DNA from: Burkholderiales bacterium
Lineage (GTDB): Bacteria; Pseudomonadota; Gammaproteobacteria; Burkholderiales; SG8-39
Direction of reading: 5' to 3'
NCBI GenBank assembly: GCA_014860445.1
Contig: JACZJT010000071.1
Coordinates: 27,313-91,312, forward strand
Length of the DNA stretch: 64,000 nucleotides
A model generated the notes under the pieces. It was not told the origin of the DNA. It did no database searches and worked only from the letters and a program-made list of their open reading frames with translations. This document shows, in pieces, positions 1 through 13,760 of the stretch; position 1 is the stretch's first letter; the number at the start of each line of letters is the position of its first letter. The position numbers and the translations under genes are program-made.

Positions 1-284
1 TGCTCCGAGTTTGCCGCAAACACGATCCGGGTCTGCTCGGCCAGCGAGCGTACCGCCGTCACGTGATTGGTGAACAGCCAGCCGAGCAGGCCTGCACAAG
101 CGAACAGCAGCAGCACGGCGACAAAACCGAGCACCGGCGCGCGATCCCGGACGATGCGCATGAAGAACGCGTATTCCGCGTCGGGCAACCCGGCCGCGAT
201 CATGACGCCGACCACCGCCACCACGGCCACGATGCCGGCAAAAAGCGCAACCAGGCTCAGCGCAAATTTCAACCTGACGTTCAT
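1..284 (-). CDS. Membrane protein, 5' part only (runs off window)
   Basis: This is the N-terminal ~94 residues of a longer protein that continues beyond base 1. Two hydrophobic membrane helices are visible, at about residues 7-33 and 48-70, followed by a charged linker beginning TNHVTAVRSLAEQ. The start ATG overlaps the stop of the upstream response regulator (ATGA), so it is the last visible gene of the signalling operon. From memory, related betaproteobacterial operons carry a membrane-anchored DnaQ-type exonuclease in this position, but no catalytic domain lies inside the window. That assignment is only a guess. Confidence 0.6.
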   Translation of the reverse strand, partial: MNVRLKFALSLVALFAGIVAVVAVVGVMIAAGLPDAEYAFFMRIVRDRAPVLGFVAVLLLFACAGLLGWLFTNHVTAVRSLAEQTRIVFAANSE

Positions 285-670
285 ACCCCGCCTGAATTGG
301 ACGCGGGCGCCAGCAATTCGTCGATTTTCGCGACCAGTTCCTTGTTGGAGAAGGGTTTCGTAACGTAGAGGTCGGCCCCCAGGGACAAGCCCTTGCTAAC
401 CTCCGCCTCCCGCCCTTTGGCCGACAGCATGATGATCTTGATGTGTTGCCAGTCGGCGCGCTCGCGCATGCGCTGGCACACTTCGTACCCGCTTTTCACC
501 GATATCATCACGTCGAGCAGGACCAGGTTCGGGAGGTGCTGATCGACCAGCTTCAGCGCCGCCTCGCCGTCCCGCGCCACCAGCACCTCGTAACCGCTGC
601 GCTGCAGGAGATATTCGAGCGCGGTCACGATATTCGGTTCGTCATCGACGATCAGTATTTTCTTGCTCAC
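281..670 (-). CDS. CheY-like single-domain response regulator
   Basis: This is a stand-alone receiver domain of about 129 residues with no output domain. It starts (M)SKKILIVDDEPN, which carries the acidic pair. The phospho-acceptor Asp is in NLVLLDVM, and the conserved Thr/Ser and Lys are in IIMLSAKG and VTKPFSNKE. I chose the GTG at 670 because GGAGAG lies just upstream and the protein then begins exactly at the receiver fold. The same frame stays open further upstream but overlaps the kinase gene. It probably receives phosphate from the symporter-type kinase encoded 31 bp upstream. It overlaps the next gene by ATGA. Confidence 0.9.
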   Translation of the reverse strand: MSKKILIVDDEPNIVTALEYLLQRSGYEVLVARDGEAALKLVDQHLPNLVLLDVMISVKSGYEVCQRMRERADWQHIKIIMLSAKGREAEVSKGLSLGADLYVTKPFSNKELVAKIDELLAPASNSGGV

Positions 671-701
671 GGATTCTCTCCTTGCGCGAACGCCATGTCG
701 T

Positions 702-3473
<2,772 letters not shown>

Positions 3474-3500
3474 TTCAATCGCCCCTGCGGCCGCTCCGCC

Positions 3501-3698
3501 CTAGTTCTTGGATTCGATCACGTAGGCCATGCCGGCGATCAGCAGGCTCCACGATACGAAGATATAGGCGTAGAGCACCGGGATGCCGAATACGGTCGCC
3601 GCCACGTTGAACAGCGCCAGCATCGGATAGTTGAACAACAGGACGCCCAGCATGCACAACGCCACCAGGCGCCGCGCCTTGACCTCGAACTTGTCCAT
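3501..3698 (-). CDS. Small two-helix membrane protein
   Basis: This 65-residue protein has two hydrophobic segments (about residues 12-33 and 38-58) and a charged N-terminus, MDKFEVKARRL. It sits 27 bp upstream of the symporter-type kinase and downstream of an OmpR-type regulator, all on the same strand. Small proteins of this size are often encoded before SSS-family transporters and may assist them, so an accessory role for the kinase's symporter half is a reasonable inference. I see no catalytic motif and assign no family. Confidence 0.75.
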   Translation of the reverse strand: MDKFEVKARRLVALCMLGVLLFNYPMLALFNVAATVFGIPVLYAYIFVSWSLLIAGMAYVIESKN

Positions 3699-3770
3699 CC
3701 GGTTCTCCTGCGTCGACGGATGACTGAATCAGACTCGTGCCGCGCAGCCGGTCGGGGCAACGCCGCTTCT

Positions 3771-4442
3771 TCAGTTCACCCGCGGTCGTTCAAGACAATA
3801 TCCCAGTCCGCGTATGGTGACGATCTTCACCCCGCCGCGCTCGAGCTTCTTGCGCAGACGGTGAATATAGACTTCGATCGCATTGGTGCTCACCTCTTCG
3901 CCCCATTCGCACACATGGTCCACCAGGTGCTCCTTGCTGACCATGCGGCCGGCGCGCTCGAGCAGGATTTTCAGCAGCGCGAGTTCGCGCGCCGAGAGCT
4001 CGACCACCTCGCCCTCGATGCTTGCCACCATGCCGACGGTGTCGTAGGAGAGCGATCCATGGGAGAGCACCGCGGAATCCGATTGGCCGCGCCGCGCCAG
4101 CGCGCGCACGCGCGCCTCCAGTTCGGCGAGCACGAAGGGTTTGACCAGATAGTCGTCGGCACCCAGATCCAGGCCGCGCACGCGGTCATCGACGCCGTCT
4201 TTCGCGGTCAGGATCAACACCGGCAGGCGCGACTGGCGCGCGCGCAGTCGCCGCAGCACTTCGAGACCGCTCATTTTCGGCAGCCCGAGATCGAGGATCA
4301 GCAAATCGAATTCGTTGCTCGCGACGGCGCTGTCGGCCTCCGCACCGGTCATGACCAGATCCACTGCGTGACCGGCGTGACGCAAGGAATGCCGCAGGCC
4401 GTCAGCCAGACTGGCATCGTCCTCGGCGACCAGAATCCTCAA
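3771..4442 (-). CDS. OmpR/PhoB-family response regulator
   Basis: This 223-residue protein has a receiver domain at 1-115 and a winged-helix DNA-binding domain at about 125-220. The receiver has VAEDD at the acidic site, the phospho-Asp in LLILDLGLPKMSG, ILTAKD, and Lys in LVKPF. The effector domain includes LSARELALLKILLE, VDHVCEWG and the recognition region NAIEVYIHRLRKKLE. It is the QseB/TctD type. It is the first gene of the operon that continues with a small membrane protein and the symporter-kinase, so it is a likely transcriptional output of that kinase. Confidence 0.93.
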   Translation of the reverse strand: MRILVAEDDASLADGLRHSLRHAGHAVDLVMTGAEADSAVASNEFDLLILDLGLPKMSGLEVLRRLRARQSRLPVLILTAKDGVDDRVRGLDLGADDYLVKPFVLAELEARVRALARRGQSDSAVLSHGSLSYDTVGMVASIEGEVVELSARELALLKILLERAGRMVSKEHLVDHVCEWGEEVSTNAIEVYIHRLRKKLERGGVKIVTIRGLGYCLERPRVN

Positions 4443-4547
4443 GCGTCCCCCCTCCCCAAATCACCCCAACCACAAGGCAGTGTAGCAAACCGCTCCGCTG
4501 ACTGCACGATTAGAAGCGCGCCCGTGCGGTCTTCGGAAATTCCGCAC

Positions 4548-4577
4548 AAAAAAAAGCCCCGCCGAAGCGGGGCTTTT
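4548..4577. terminator. Rho-independent terminator after groEL
   Basis: A perfect GCCCCGC / GCGGGGC stem with a 4-nt loop (CGAA) is flanked by A8 on the left and T4 on the right. It lies 60 bp past the groEL stop. Read on the minus strand, the stem is followed by a run of U, so it ends the groESL transcript. Confidence 0.9.
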
Positions 4578-4636
4578 CGGAGCGAAACCGTTTCCAATTG
4601 CAGCGCGCCAGAGCGCGCCGCTCCTGGACGTCGGCT

Positions 4637-6310
<1,674 letters not shown>

Positions 6311-6398
6311 CTAAAAATTTGTAATCGAACCGGGGGATACATGCGGCGTTGCCGCTAGTCGATACAACCCCGGGGCCAACTTTGATTGGTGTTTGTGC

Positions 6399-6689
6399 CT
6401 ACTTGGTGACCACACCCATGATGTCTTCTTCGCGCATGACCAGCAGTTCGTCACCGTCGAGTTTGACGCTGGAGCCGGAATATTTGCCGAACAGGACACG
6501 GTCGCCGACTTTGACGGCCAGGGGACGCACTTTGCCGTCGTCCATCACTTTGCCGGTGCCGATCGCGAGCACTTCGCCCTGATCCGGCTTCTCGGCTGCG
6601 TTGTCGGGAATGACGATCCCGCCGGCGGTCTTGCGTTCTTCCTCAATGCGTTTGACAATGACACGATCGTGTAAGGGACGGATTTTCAT
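6399..6689 (-). CDS. groS: GroES co-chaperonin (10 kDa)
   Basis: This 96-residue protein begins [14 protein letters not shown], with the mobile-loop region [13 protein letters not shown]. It forms the heptameric lid of GroEL. I chose the ATG at 6689 because a strong GGAGGAAG Shine-Dalgarno stands 5 bases upstream and it is the canonical N-terminus. An in-frame start five codons earlier would place the ribosome site inside the coding sequence. It is the first gene of the groESL operon, with a CIRCE operator and a sigma-70-like promoter upstream. Confidence 0.99.
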   Translation of the reverse strand: MKIRPLHDRVIVKRIEEERKTAGGIVIPDNAAEKPDQGEVLAIGTGKVMDDGKVRPLAVKVGDRVLFGKYSGSSVKLDGDELLVMREEDIMGVVTK

Positions 6690-6721
6690 GGATACTTCCT
6701 CCAAACAGGTGGTTAGTTAGC

Positions 6722-6746
6722 GGCCACTAACTCAACATTAGTGGCC
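6722..6746. repeat. Second inverted repeat in the groES leader
   Basis: GGCCACTAA and TTAGTGGCC are perfect 9-bp arms separated by 7 bases. The element lies between CIRCE and the groES Shine-Dalgarno, so the 5' UTR could fold a stem here. It resembles CIRCE in size but has a different sequence. Confidence 0.75.
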
Positions 6747-6765
6747 AGAAGTCGGACGCTGGCTG

Positions 6766-6792
6766 TTAGCACTCACGGTCAACGAGTGCTAA
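6766..6792. promoter_or_regulatory. CIRCE operator (HrcA binding site)
   Basis: The site is a perfect match to the consensus TTAGCACTC-N9-GAGTGCTAA. It abuts the -10 element of the groESL promoter, so bound HrcA repressor would block transcription start. HrcA itself is not encoded in the window. Confidence 0.97.
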
Positions 6793-6820
6793 TTATGAGG
6801 CTAGATGGCCCCGATTTCAA
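6792..6820 (-). promoter_or_regulatory. groESL sigma-70 promoter
   Basis: Read on the minus strand, TTGAAA (6815-6820) and CATAAT (6792-6797) are separated by exactly 17 bases. The -10 overlaps the outer edge of CIRCE by one base. A sigma-32 promoter is not evident. Confidence 0.8.
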
Positions 6821-6941
6821 GTGGTCGACCAATCTGAATTTGATTCCTGCTGCGTCGGCCTCACGCAAACCGACGGCATTCGGCGCGGCGACTAACCCGA
6901 TATGATGGCAACCCGAACCCCTGACCAATAATGCGGCAACC

Positions 6942-8399
6942 ATGTTGATATTGCGCGTTTTACTCATTTTCCTACTTGGGGCTTTCCTGCTTGGGGCGAA
7001 ACTCGCCACCGCACAGCCCCTGCCGCCGACGGTCGAGCAGGCCCTGAAGCGCGCGCGCATCCCGGTCTCGGGCGTCGCCGCCTATGTACAGGACGTGGAC
7101 GCCGCCACGCCCCTGCTCGTTCTCAATGCCGCGCAGGCGATGAATCCGGCGTCGACGATGAAGCTGGTCACCACCTTCGCGGCGCTCGAATTGCTCGGCC
7201 CGACCTACCAATGGAAAACCGAGGTCTACGCCAACGGCAACTTGGAGGGGGACTCGCTGCGGGGCGACCTGATACTCAAAGGACGCGGTGACCCGAAGCT
7301 GACGCTGGAGCACTTCTGGCTGCTGTTGCGCAAGCTGCGCGCGCTGGGCCTGCGCGAAATCCGCGGCGATCTGGTGCAGGACCGCAGCTATTTCGAAGCG
7401 GCGCCATACGATCCGGGGAAATTCGACGGCGAAGCGCTGCGCGCCTACAACGTCGGGCCCGACGCGCTGCTGCTCAACTTCAAGGCCGTGCGCTTTCAGT
7501 TCGTGCCCGACGCCGAGGCGAAACGCGTGACCGTCATCGCCGAACCCAAGCCGGACGGACTCGAATTCTCCGCCACCGTACGCGCCACCGCCGGGGCCTG
7601 CGGCGACTGGCGCGCGGGCATCAAGGCCGACTTCCAGAGCAAGGGCGGATCGGCCAGGGCCGCGTTCACGGGCAGCATGCCGGCGAGCTGCGGCGAGCGT
7701 TATTGGAATGCGAGCCTGCTGGCGCAGCCCGATTACGTCTACGGCGTGTTCAAACAGTTGTGGCGGGAACTGGGCGGCAGCATCACGGGCGGCTGGCGCG
7801 ACGGGACGGTGCCGGCCGGCGCCAGACTGCTCGCGACGGGCGAATCGGCCAGCAACGCCGAACTCGTGCGCGACATCAACAAGTTCAGCAACAACGTGAT
7901 GGCGCGCCAGCTGTTCCTGACGCTGGGCGCAGAAATGCTGGCGTTGCCCGCAAACAGCGAGCGTTCGACGCAGGCGGTGCGTGCGTGGCTGGCGGAAAAG
8001 GGGCTCGATTTTCCCGAGCTCGTACTCGAAAACGGATCGGGGCTGTCGCGCGTGGAGCGGATCAGCGCCGAACACATGGGCAAACTCTTGCTTGCGGCAT
8101 GGCGCAGCGCCGTGATGCCCGAGCTCATGGCCTCATTGCCGCTCGTCGCCCAGGACGGCACCATGCGGCGCCGGCTGCGTTTCGAATCCATCGCAGGGCA
8201 GGCGCATATCAAGACCGGCTCGCTCAGCGACGCGCGCACCTTGGCTGGCTACGTGCTGGACCGGCACGGCCGCCGCCGCGTGGTCGTCATGTTCATCAAC
8301 GACGCCAATGCCGGCGGCGGCCGGCCGGCGCAGGACGCGCTGCTGCAGTGGGTGTACGAAGGCGGCACGACAGCGGGGAATGCGTCGCGAGGGAACTAA
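6942..8399 (+). CDS. dacB: D-alanyl-D-alanine carboxypeptidase/endopeptidase (PBP4, DacB)
   Basis: This 485-residue peptidase S13 family protein has an N-terminal signal peptide (hydrophobic core LRVLLIFLLGAFLL, probable cleavage after ATA), so it acts in the periplasm on peptidoglycan cross-links. The three penicillin-binding motifs are present: SxxK in MNPASTMKLVT, SxN in NKFSNNVMARQ, and KTG in HIKTGSLSD. It is monocistronic, transcribed away from groES, with the shared upstream region holding the groESL promoter. Length is normal for DacB. Confidence 0.95.
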   Translation: MLILRVLLIFLLGAFLLGAKLATAQPLPPTVEQALKRARIPVSGVAAYVQDVDAATPLLVLNAAQAMNPASTMKLVTTFAALELLGPTYQWKTEVYANGNLEGDSLRGDLILKGRGDPKLTLEHFWLLLRKLRALGLREIRGDLVQDRSYFEAAPYDPGKFDGEALRAYNVGPDALLLNFKAVRFQFVPDAEAKRVTVIAEPKPDGLEFSATVRATAGACGDWRAGIKADFQSKGGSARAAFTGSMPASCGERYWNASLLAQPDYVYGVFKQLWRELGGSITGGWRDGTVPAGARLLATGESASNAELVRDINKFSNNVMARQLFLTLGAEMLALPANSERSTQAVRAWLAEKGLDFPELVLENGSGLSRVERISAEHMGKLLLAAWRSAVMPELMASLPLVAQDGTMRRRLRFESIAGQAHIKTGSLSDARTLAGYVLDRHGRRRVVVMFINDANAGGGRPAQDALLQWVYEGGTTAGNASRGN

Positions 8400-8531
8400 G
8401 GGCCCGGAACACGGGTCATACGTGAGACGCATCCTTGAAGCGGCATTGGCGCCTGCTTGACCAAAGTCAAAGCAGAACACGCGCCAGCGGCTAGGATCGA
8501 AGCGTACGCACACCACAAACCGGGAGTCATC

Positions 8532-8846
8532 ATGGACGCCGAATATCAAGCTGTCACACGCGAAAAACTGGTTGCAGACCTGCGCGTCGTACTCGCAGAC
8601 ACCGAGCAACTGCTCAAAGCCGTCATCGGCGAATCAGGCGAAAAACTCGCCGCGCTGCGACCGCGCATCGAAGAAAACCTGCGCAACGCCAAAGAGCGGC
8701 TGGCCGAATTCGAGCAGGTCGCAAGCGACAAGGCGCGCGCCGCCGTGGACGCGACCGACGGTTACGCGCACGAGCATCCCTGGAGAATCGCCGGCGTCAG
8801 CGCGCTGGTCGGTGTGGCACTCGGCCTGCTGATCGGCCGACGCTAG
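8532..8846 (+). CDS. DUF883 (ElaB/YqjD-like) membrane-anchored protein
   Basis: This 104-residue protein has a long charged amphipathic helix (about 1-75, heptad-like and rich in Glu, Lys and Ala). A short C-terminal membrane anchor follows, WRIAGVSALVGVALGLLIG, ending in RR. This is the layout of the ElaB/YgaM/YqjD family, whose E. coli members tether ribosomes to the inner membrane in stationary phase. I chose the ATG at 8532, preceded by GGGAG, because it gives the normal family N-terminus. A longer in-frame start at 8457 lacks a ribosome site. Confidence 0.88.
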   Translation: MDAEYQAVTREKLVADLRVVLADTEQLLKAVIGESGEKLAALRPRIEENLRNAKERLAEFEQVASDKARAAVDATDGYAHEHPWRIAGVSALVGVALGLLIGRR

Positions 8847-8857
8847 CCGATTAGAGT

Positions 8858-8939
8858 TGTCATTCCGAGGGCGCAGCCCGAGGAATCTGCTTTCCCGCCT
8901 AAACCCAAAAGCAGATTCCTCGCTGCGCTCGGAATGACA
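8858..8939. repeat. Dispersed hairpin repeat, copy 1
   Basis: The element opens TGTCATTCCGAG, contains GAGGAATCTGCTTT near the middle, and closes with AGCAGATTCCTCGC and CTCGGAATGACA. It can fold end to end. Three relatives occur at 11381, 13624 and 61790. It lies between the convergent DUF883 and ubiD genes and may act as a terminator. Confidence 0.9.
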
Positions 8940-8981
8940 GGCGATCGAAGCAGCACTGCACGCAAGCGTGCGCGCGGGCGC

Positions 8982-10466
8982 TTATAGCTCCAAACTACTC
9001 CACAGTTCATCCACGCGCCGCTTCACCTCGGCATCCATCGCGATCGGCGTGCCCCAGCCGCGGCTGGTTTCGCCCGGCCATTTGTTGGTCGCATCGATGC
9101 CCATCTTCGAGCCCAGGCCCGACACCGGGCTGGCGAAATCCAGATAATCGATCGGCGTGCGCTCGGCGAGCAGCGTGTCGCGCGCCGGATCGACGCGCGT
9201 GGTCATCGCCCAGATCACTTCCTTCCAGTCGCGGATGTTCACGTCGTCGTCGGTGACGATGATGAATTTGGTGTACATGAACTGGCGCAGAAAACTCCAG
9301 ATGCCGAACATGACGCGCTTGGCGTGGCCGGGATACTGCTTTTTCATGCTCACCACGGCGAGCCGGTAGGAACAGCCCTCGGGCGGCAGATAGAAATCGG
9401 TGATTTCGGGAAACTGCTTTTGCAGCAGCGGCACGAACACTTCGTTCAGCGCCACGCCCAGTATGGCCGGCTCGTCCGGCGGCTTGCCGGTGTAGGTGCT
9501 GTGGTAAATCGGGTCGCGCCGCATGCTGATGCGCTCGATGGTGAATACCGGAAAGCGTTCCTGTTCATTGTAATAACCGGTGTGATCGCCAAAGGGGCCC
9601 TCGAGCGCGGATTCGTCCGGGTGTATGACGCCCTCCAACACGATCTCGGCGCTCGCCGGGACTTCGAGGTCGCTGCCCAGGCATTTCACCAGTTCGGTCT
9701 TGGCGCCGCGCAGCAGACCGGCAAACTGATACTCCGAAATCGAATCCGGCACCGGCGTCACCGCGGCGAGGATGGTGGCCGGGTCCGCGCCCAGCGCCAC
9801 GGCGATCGGAAACGGTTCGCCCGGACGGTGCAATCCGTGGTCGCGAAAATCGAGCGCGCCGCCGCGCTGCGCGAGCCAGCGCATGATCACCTTGTTCGGC
9901 GCGATCACCTGCTGGCGGTAGATGCCCAGGTTCTGCCGGGTTTTCAGCGGCCCGCGCGTGACGACCAGGCCCCAGGTGATCAGCGGCCCGGCGTCGCCCG
10001 GCCAGCAGGTCTGGATCGGCAGCCGGGACAGATCGACATCCTTGCCCTCCCAGACGATTTCCTGACAGGGCGCGCTGCTGCGCACGTTCGGCGCCATATT
10101 GAGCACCTGCTTCAACACCGGCAGCTTGTCCCAGGCGTCCTTCAGCCCTTTGGGCGGATCGGGTTCCTTCAGATAGGCGAGCAGCTTGCCCACTTCGCGC
10201 AGCGCTTCGACCGAGTCCTCGCCCATGCCGAGCGCGACGCGACGCGGCGTGCCGAACAGATTCGCGAGCACCGGTATGCGCGGCCCTCCCGTTGCGCCGC
10301 CAAAGCCCTTTGGATTTTCGAACAGGATGGCGGGACCGCCGGCCTTGAGCACGCGGTCGCATATTTCGGTCATCTCCAGGTGCGGATCGACCTCGGCCGC
10401 GACGCGCTTGAGTTCGCCCTGTTGTTCCAGCTGCGCGATGAAGTCGCGCAAATCCTTGTAGCGCAT
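8982..10466 (-). CDS. ubiD: 4-hydroxy-3-polyprenylbenzoate decarboxylase UbiD
   Basis: This 494-residue prenylated-FMN-dependent decarboxylase removes the carboxylate of polyprenyl-hydroxybenzoate in ubiquinone synthesis. It starts [16 protein letters not shown] and contains the family blocks [23 protein letters not shown] and [14 protein letters not shown]. Length matches E. coli UbiD (497). The reading frame is open well upstream, into the antisense of ubiA, but the start at 10466 gives the family N-terminus. It is 14 bp downstream of ubiA on the same strand, so the two pathway steps are co-transcribed. Confidence 0.97.
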   Translation of the reverse strand: MRYKDLRDFIAQLEQQGELKRVAAEVDPHLEMTEICDRVLKAGGPAILFENPKGFGGATGGPRIPVLANLFGTPRRVALGMGEDSVEALREVGKLLAYLKEPDPPKGLKDAWDKLPVLKQVLNMAPNVRSSAPCQEIVWEGKDVDLSRLPIQTCWPGDAGPLITWGLVVTRGPLKTRQNLGIYRQQVIAPNKVIMRWLAQRGGALDFRDHGLHRPGEPFPIAVALGADPATILAAVTPVPDSISEYQFAGLLRGAKTELVKCLGSDLEVPASAEIVLEGVIHPDESALEGPFGDHTGYYNEQERFPVFTIERISMRRDPIYHSTYTGKPPDEPAILGVALNEVFVPLLQKQFPEITDFYLPPEGCSYRLAVVSMKKQYPGHAKRVMFGIWSFLRQFMYTKFIIVTDDDVNIRDWKEVIWAMTTRVDPARDTLLAERTPIDYLDFASPVSGLGSKMGIDATNKWPGETSRGWGTPIAMDAEVKRRVDELWSSLEL

Positions 10467-10480
10467 GAATGCAGGTCCCG

Positions 10481-11353
10481 TTAAGGCCAAACGTAATTCG
10501 CAGCGATGCCGGCGAAAATGACGCCGCCGACCCAGTTGTTGTGCAGGAACGCCTTGAAGCAGCCCTCTCGCGTGCGCCCGCGTATCAGGCTGTAGTGATA
10601 CAGCATGATGCAGGCGGCCGCACCCAGCCCCAGATAGTAATACAGGCCGAACGCAAGCTTCAGGCCTATGCCCGCCAGTACCGCGAGCATGGCCGCGTAG
10701 CACAGCATCACCGCGGCCACGTCGTAGCGGCCGAGGGTGATCGCCGAGGTGCGGATGCCGATCCGGATGTCGTCGTCGCGGTCCACCATTGCGTACTCGG
10801 TATCGTAGGCGAGCACCCAGAAAATATTCGCGAGCAGCAGCCACCAGCACATGGCCGGCAGCGCGTTGGCCACGGCCGCGTAGGCCATCGGAATGCCGAA
10901 GCCGAAGGTCACGCCCAGATAGGCCTGCGGGATGGAGAGAAAACGCTTGGTGAAAGGATAGGTGGCGGCGAGCGCGAGCGCGACGAACGACAGCGCGATC
11001 GCGAAGCGGTTGAGTTCGAGCACCAGGCAGAACGCGGCCAGTGTCAGGGTCGCGGCCAGCCACAGCGCCTCTTTCACGCTGACCAGCCCGGCCGCGACCG
11101 GCCGGTCTTTGGTGCGCTTCACGTGCGCGTCGAACTTGCGGTCGGCAAGATCGTTCATGACGCAGCCGGCCGAGCGCATCAGCAGCGTGCCGAGGCAGAA
11201 GATCCAGGTCATCAGCCAGCCCGGCCGGCCGGTCGAGGCGATCCACAGCGCCCACAGGGTCGGCCACAGGAGCAGCAGCGTGCCGATGGGCTTGTCCAGC
11301 CGCATCAGCTTTTCGTAAAGCGTCAGGCGGTCTTTGATGGCGGCGAGATTCAT
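10481..11353 (-). CDS. ubiA: 4-hydroxybenzoate polyprenyltransferase UbiA
   Basis: This 290-residue integral membrane prenyltransferase attaches the polyprenyl tail to 4-hydroxybenzoate, the step before UbiD. It has eight to nine membrane helices. The two Asp-rich motifs are NDLADRKFD (first) and [13 protein letters not shown] (second), which bind the Mg-diphosphate. I start at 11353 ([16 protein letters not shown]). An upstream ATG at 11386 lies inside a dispersed hairpin repeat and would add 11 unlikely residues. Confidence 0.96.
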   Translation of the reverse strand: MNLAAIKDRLTLYEKLMRLDKPIGTLLLLWPTLWALWIASTGRPGWLMTWIFCLGTLLMRSAGCVMNDLADRKFDAHVKRTKDRPVAAGLVSVKEALWLAATLTLAAFCLVLELNRFAIALSFVALALAATYPFTKRFLSIPQAYLGVTFGFGIPMAYAAVANALPAMCWWLLLANIFWVLAYDTEYAMVDRDDDIRIGIRTSAITLGRYDVAAVMLCYAAMLAVLAGIGLKLAFGLYYYLGLGAAACIMLYHYSLIRGRTREGCFKAFLHNNWVGGVIFAGIAANYVWP

Positions 11354-11380
11354 ATTCTCATGGTCGAGTACAAAGTTGAC

Positions 11381-11461
11381 TGTCATTCCGAAGCCGAAGG
11401 CTGAGGAATCTGCTTTTTGCTTGACCCAAAAAGCAGATTCCTCGCTGCGCTCGGAATGACA
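11381..11461. repeat. Dispersed hairpin repeat, copy 2
   Basis: This copy has the same ends (TGTCATTCCG and CGGAATGACA) and the same GAATCTGCTTTT / AAAGCAGATTC inner arms as copy 1. It lies between ubiA and recG, which both run on the minus strand. Confidence 0.9.
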
Positions 11462-11492
11462 GTTTTCGATATTTTCATCCTAACATCCGCTC

Positions 11493-13610
11493 TCAAACCT
11501 TCATCAACTCGCTTTTTCCCGCCAGCCAGCGCGCCAGGTGCCGGCGCGCATGCTCGGGATGATTGCGCAACAGCTGCGGCGCCAGGTCGCGCGCCGCTTC
11601 GAGCAGGTCGACGTCGAGCTCCAGATCGGCGAAGCGCAGCAGCGGCGCCCCGCTCTGGCGCACGCCAAGATACTCCCCCGGGCCGCGCAGCAACAGGTCC
11701 TGGCGCGCTATTTCGAATCCGTCGCCGGTTTCGTACACCACTTTGAGCCGCGCGCGCGCGGTCTCGCCCAGCGGTTTCTGGTAGAGCAGGATGCACACGC
11801 TGTCGTCCACGCCGCGCCCCACCCTGCCGCGCAACTGGTGTAGTTGCGCCAGGCCGAAGCGTTCGGCGTGCTCGATAATCATGAGCGAGGCGTTGGGCAC
11901 GTCCACCCCCACCTCGATCACCGTGGTCGCGACCAGCAACTGGATCGTGCCGGCGGCGAAATCCGCCATCACCGCGGCCTTGTCCTCACCCGCAAGCCTG
12001 CCGTGCACCAGGCCGACGCGCAGTTCCGGAAATTCCGCGGCCAGTCGCGCGTGCGTGTCGAGCACGTTCTGCAGCTGCAGGGCCTCGGCCTGCCTGCGCC
12101 CCACTTTGCGCCCTCGCGAGGGCGCACTGCCCGCCTCCTCCGCATCGGCGCTTTCTTCGATCAGCGGACACACCCAATAGGCTTGCCGCCCGGCGCCGCA
12201 GGCCTCGCGCACGCGCGCGAGCACCTCGTCGCGCCGCTCGGCGGCGATCAGCTTGGTCGTCACCGGTTTTCTGCCGGGCGGCAATTCGTCGATCAGCGAC
12301 ACGTCCAGGTCGGCGTAGTAACTCATCGACAGGGTGCGCGGGATCGGCGTGGCGCTCATCATCAACTGGTGCGCTTCCAGACCCGCCGCCGCGCCTGCGG
12401 CGCCGGCGCCCATGCCCTTGGCGCGCAGGGCGAGGCGCTGCTCGACGCCGAATCGATGCTGCTCGTCGACGATGACCAGGCCCAGCGATTCGAATGCGAT
12501 GCCTTCCTGAAACAGCGCATGCGTGCCCACCGCAACGCGCGTCGCACCCGAGGCGATGTCCGCCGCCGCCGCAGTGCGTTCTTTTTTCTTCTGGCTGCCC
12601 GACAGCCAGGTGAGATGCACGCCCAGCGGCGTCAGCCATTCCGAGAATTTCCGATAGTGCTGCTCGGCGAGGATTTCCGTGGGCGCCATCACCGCCGCCT
12701 GCATGCCGTTTTCGACGCTGCGCAAGGCCGCCAGCGCAGCCACCACGGTCTTGCCGCTGCCGACATCGCCCTGCAGCAACCGGTGCATGGGATGCGCCTG
12801 CGCGAGATCCTGCTCGATCTCGGCCCAGGCGCGTTGTTGCGCGCGCGTCAAGCGGAACGGCAACTGCTTGAGCAGCGCGGCACTCAGCGCGCCGGCCTTT
12901 GCGAGCGCGGGCGCAGTCTCGTTTTTGCGTTCGCGGTAATGCAGGCGCATCGAAAGCTGCTGCGCGAGCAGCTCTTCGAGCTTCATGCGCCGCCAAGCCG
13001 GATGACTGCGGCCGGTGAGTGCGCGCGCGTCGTCGCCCGGACGCGGCCGGTGCAGGGCGTCGATGGCGTCGCGAAACGCCGGCAGGGCAAAGCCTTCGAT
13101 CAGGTCCGCGGGCAGGGTCTCATCGAGTTCGCACTCGGCGAGCGCCTGCGCGATCAGGCGGCGCAGCGCCGTCTGCGCCAGGCCCGCGGTGGTCGGATAC
13201 ACCGGCGTGAGCGCTTCGGGCAACGGCGCATCCGCGGCCACGGTGCGATAGCGCGGGTGGACCATCTCCGCGCCGAAAAATCCCGGCCGCGCTTCGCCGA
13301 AGGCGCGCACGCGCACGCCCGGGACCAGCGCCTTGGCCTGACTGCCGTAGAAATTGAGAAAGCGCATGTAAAGCGTGCCGCTTTCGTCCTCGATCCTGCA
13401 CACCAGCTGGCGCCGCGGGCGGTAGGCGATCCGGCTTTCCATCACGGTGCCCTCGACCTGCACCGGCGCGCCCTCGCGCGCGTCGGCGATCGCGGTCAGC
13501 CGGGTTTCGTCTTCGTAGCGTAGCGGCAGGTGCAGCACCAGATCGAACTGGCGGCGGATGCCGAGCTTGGCGAGTTTCGCCTTCAGCGAAGGCGTCGTCT
13601 TGGCGGGCAT
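11493..13610 (-). CDS. recG: ATP-dependent DNA helicase RecG
   Basis: This 705-residue helicase regresses stalled replication forks and branch-migrates Holliday junctions. It has an N-terminal wedge/OB domain (about 50-150). Helicase motifs are present: Walker A LQGDVGSGKT, Walker B IVDEQHRFG, motif III MSATPIPRTL, and the C-terminal helicase block LVATTVIEVGVDVPNA with QLRGRVGRG. I start at MPAKTTPSLKAKLAKLG (13610). The ATG six codons upstream falls in a dispersed repeat. Length is close to the usual 690. Confidence 0.97.
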   Translation of the reverse strand: MPAKTTPSLKAKLAKLGIRRQFDLVLHLPLRYEDETRLTAIADAREGAPVQVEGTVMESRIAYRPRRQLVCRIEDESGTLYMRFLNFYGSQAKALVPGVRVRAFGEARPGFFGAEMVHPRYRTVAADAPLPEALTPVYPTTAGLAQTALRRLIAQALAECELDETLPADLIEGFALPAFRDAIDALHRPRPGDDARALTGRSHPAWRRMKLEELLAQQLSMRLHYRERKNETAPALAKAGALSAALLKQLPFRLTRAQQRAWAEIEQDLAQAHPMHRLLQGDVGSGKTVVAALAALRSVENGMQAAVMAPTEILAEQHYRKFSEWLTPLGVHLTWLSGSQKKKERTAAAADIASGATRVAVGTHALFQEGIAFESLGLVIVDEQHRFGVEQRLALRAKGMGAGAAGAAAGLEAHQLMMSATPIPRTLSMSYYADLDVSLIDELPPGRKPVTTKLIAAERRDEVLARVREACGAGRQAYWVCPLIEESADAEEAGSAPSRGRKVGRRQAEALQLQNVLDTHARLAAEFPELRVGLVHGRLAGEDKAAVMADFAAGTIQLLVATTVIEVGVDVPNASLMIIEHAERFGLAQLHQLRGRVGRGVDDSVCILLYQKPLGETARARLKVVYETGDGFEIARQDLLLRGPGEYLGVRQSGAPLLRFADLELDVDLLEAARDLAPQLLRNHPEHARRHLARWLAGKSELMKV

Positions 13611-13623
13611 TTCAGGTTTGCCC

Positions 13624-13701
13624 GTCATTCCGAGGCCAACGGCCGAGGAATCTGCTTTTTGCCGGACTTACAAGCAGATTCCTCGCTTTGCTCGGAATGA
13701 C
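13624..13701. repeat. Dispersed hairpin repeat, copy 3
   Basis: This copy begins GTCATTCCGAG and ends CTCGGAATGAC, with inner arms GAATCTGCTT and AAGCAGATTC. It lies immediately upstream of the recG start. Confidence 0.9.
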
Positions 13702-13760
13702 AGCTTTTGACAGGGTCATGTTGAAATGCGCGACGAGGCGCGGACCTCACCTCCCGCCGC

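Noticed and set aside
10467..11267. Extension of the ubiD frame upstream for 267 codons
   Set aside because: This part is antisense-like low-information Arg/Gly/His-rich sequence overlapping ubiA in another frame. UbiD's conserved N-terminus begins at 10466.
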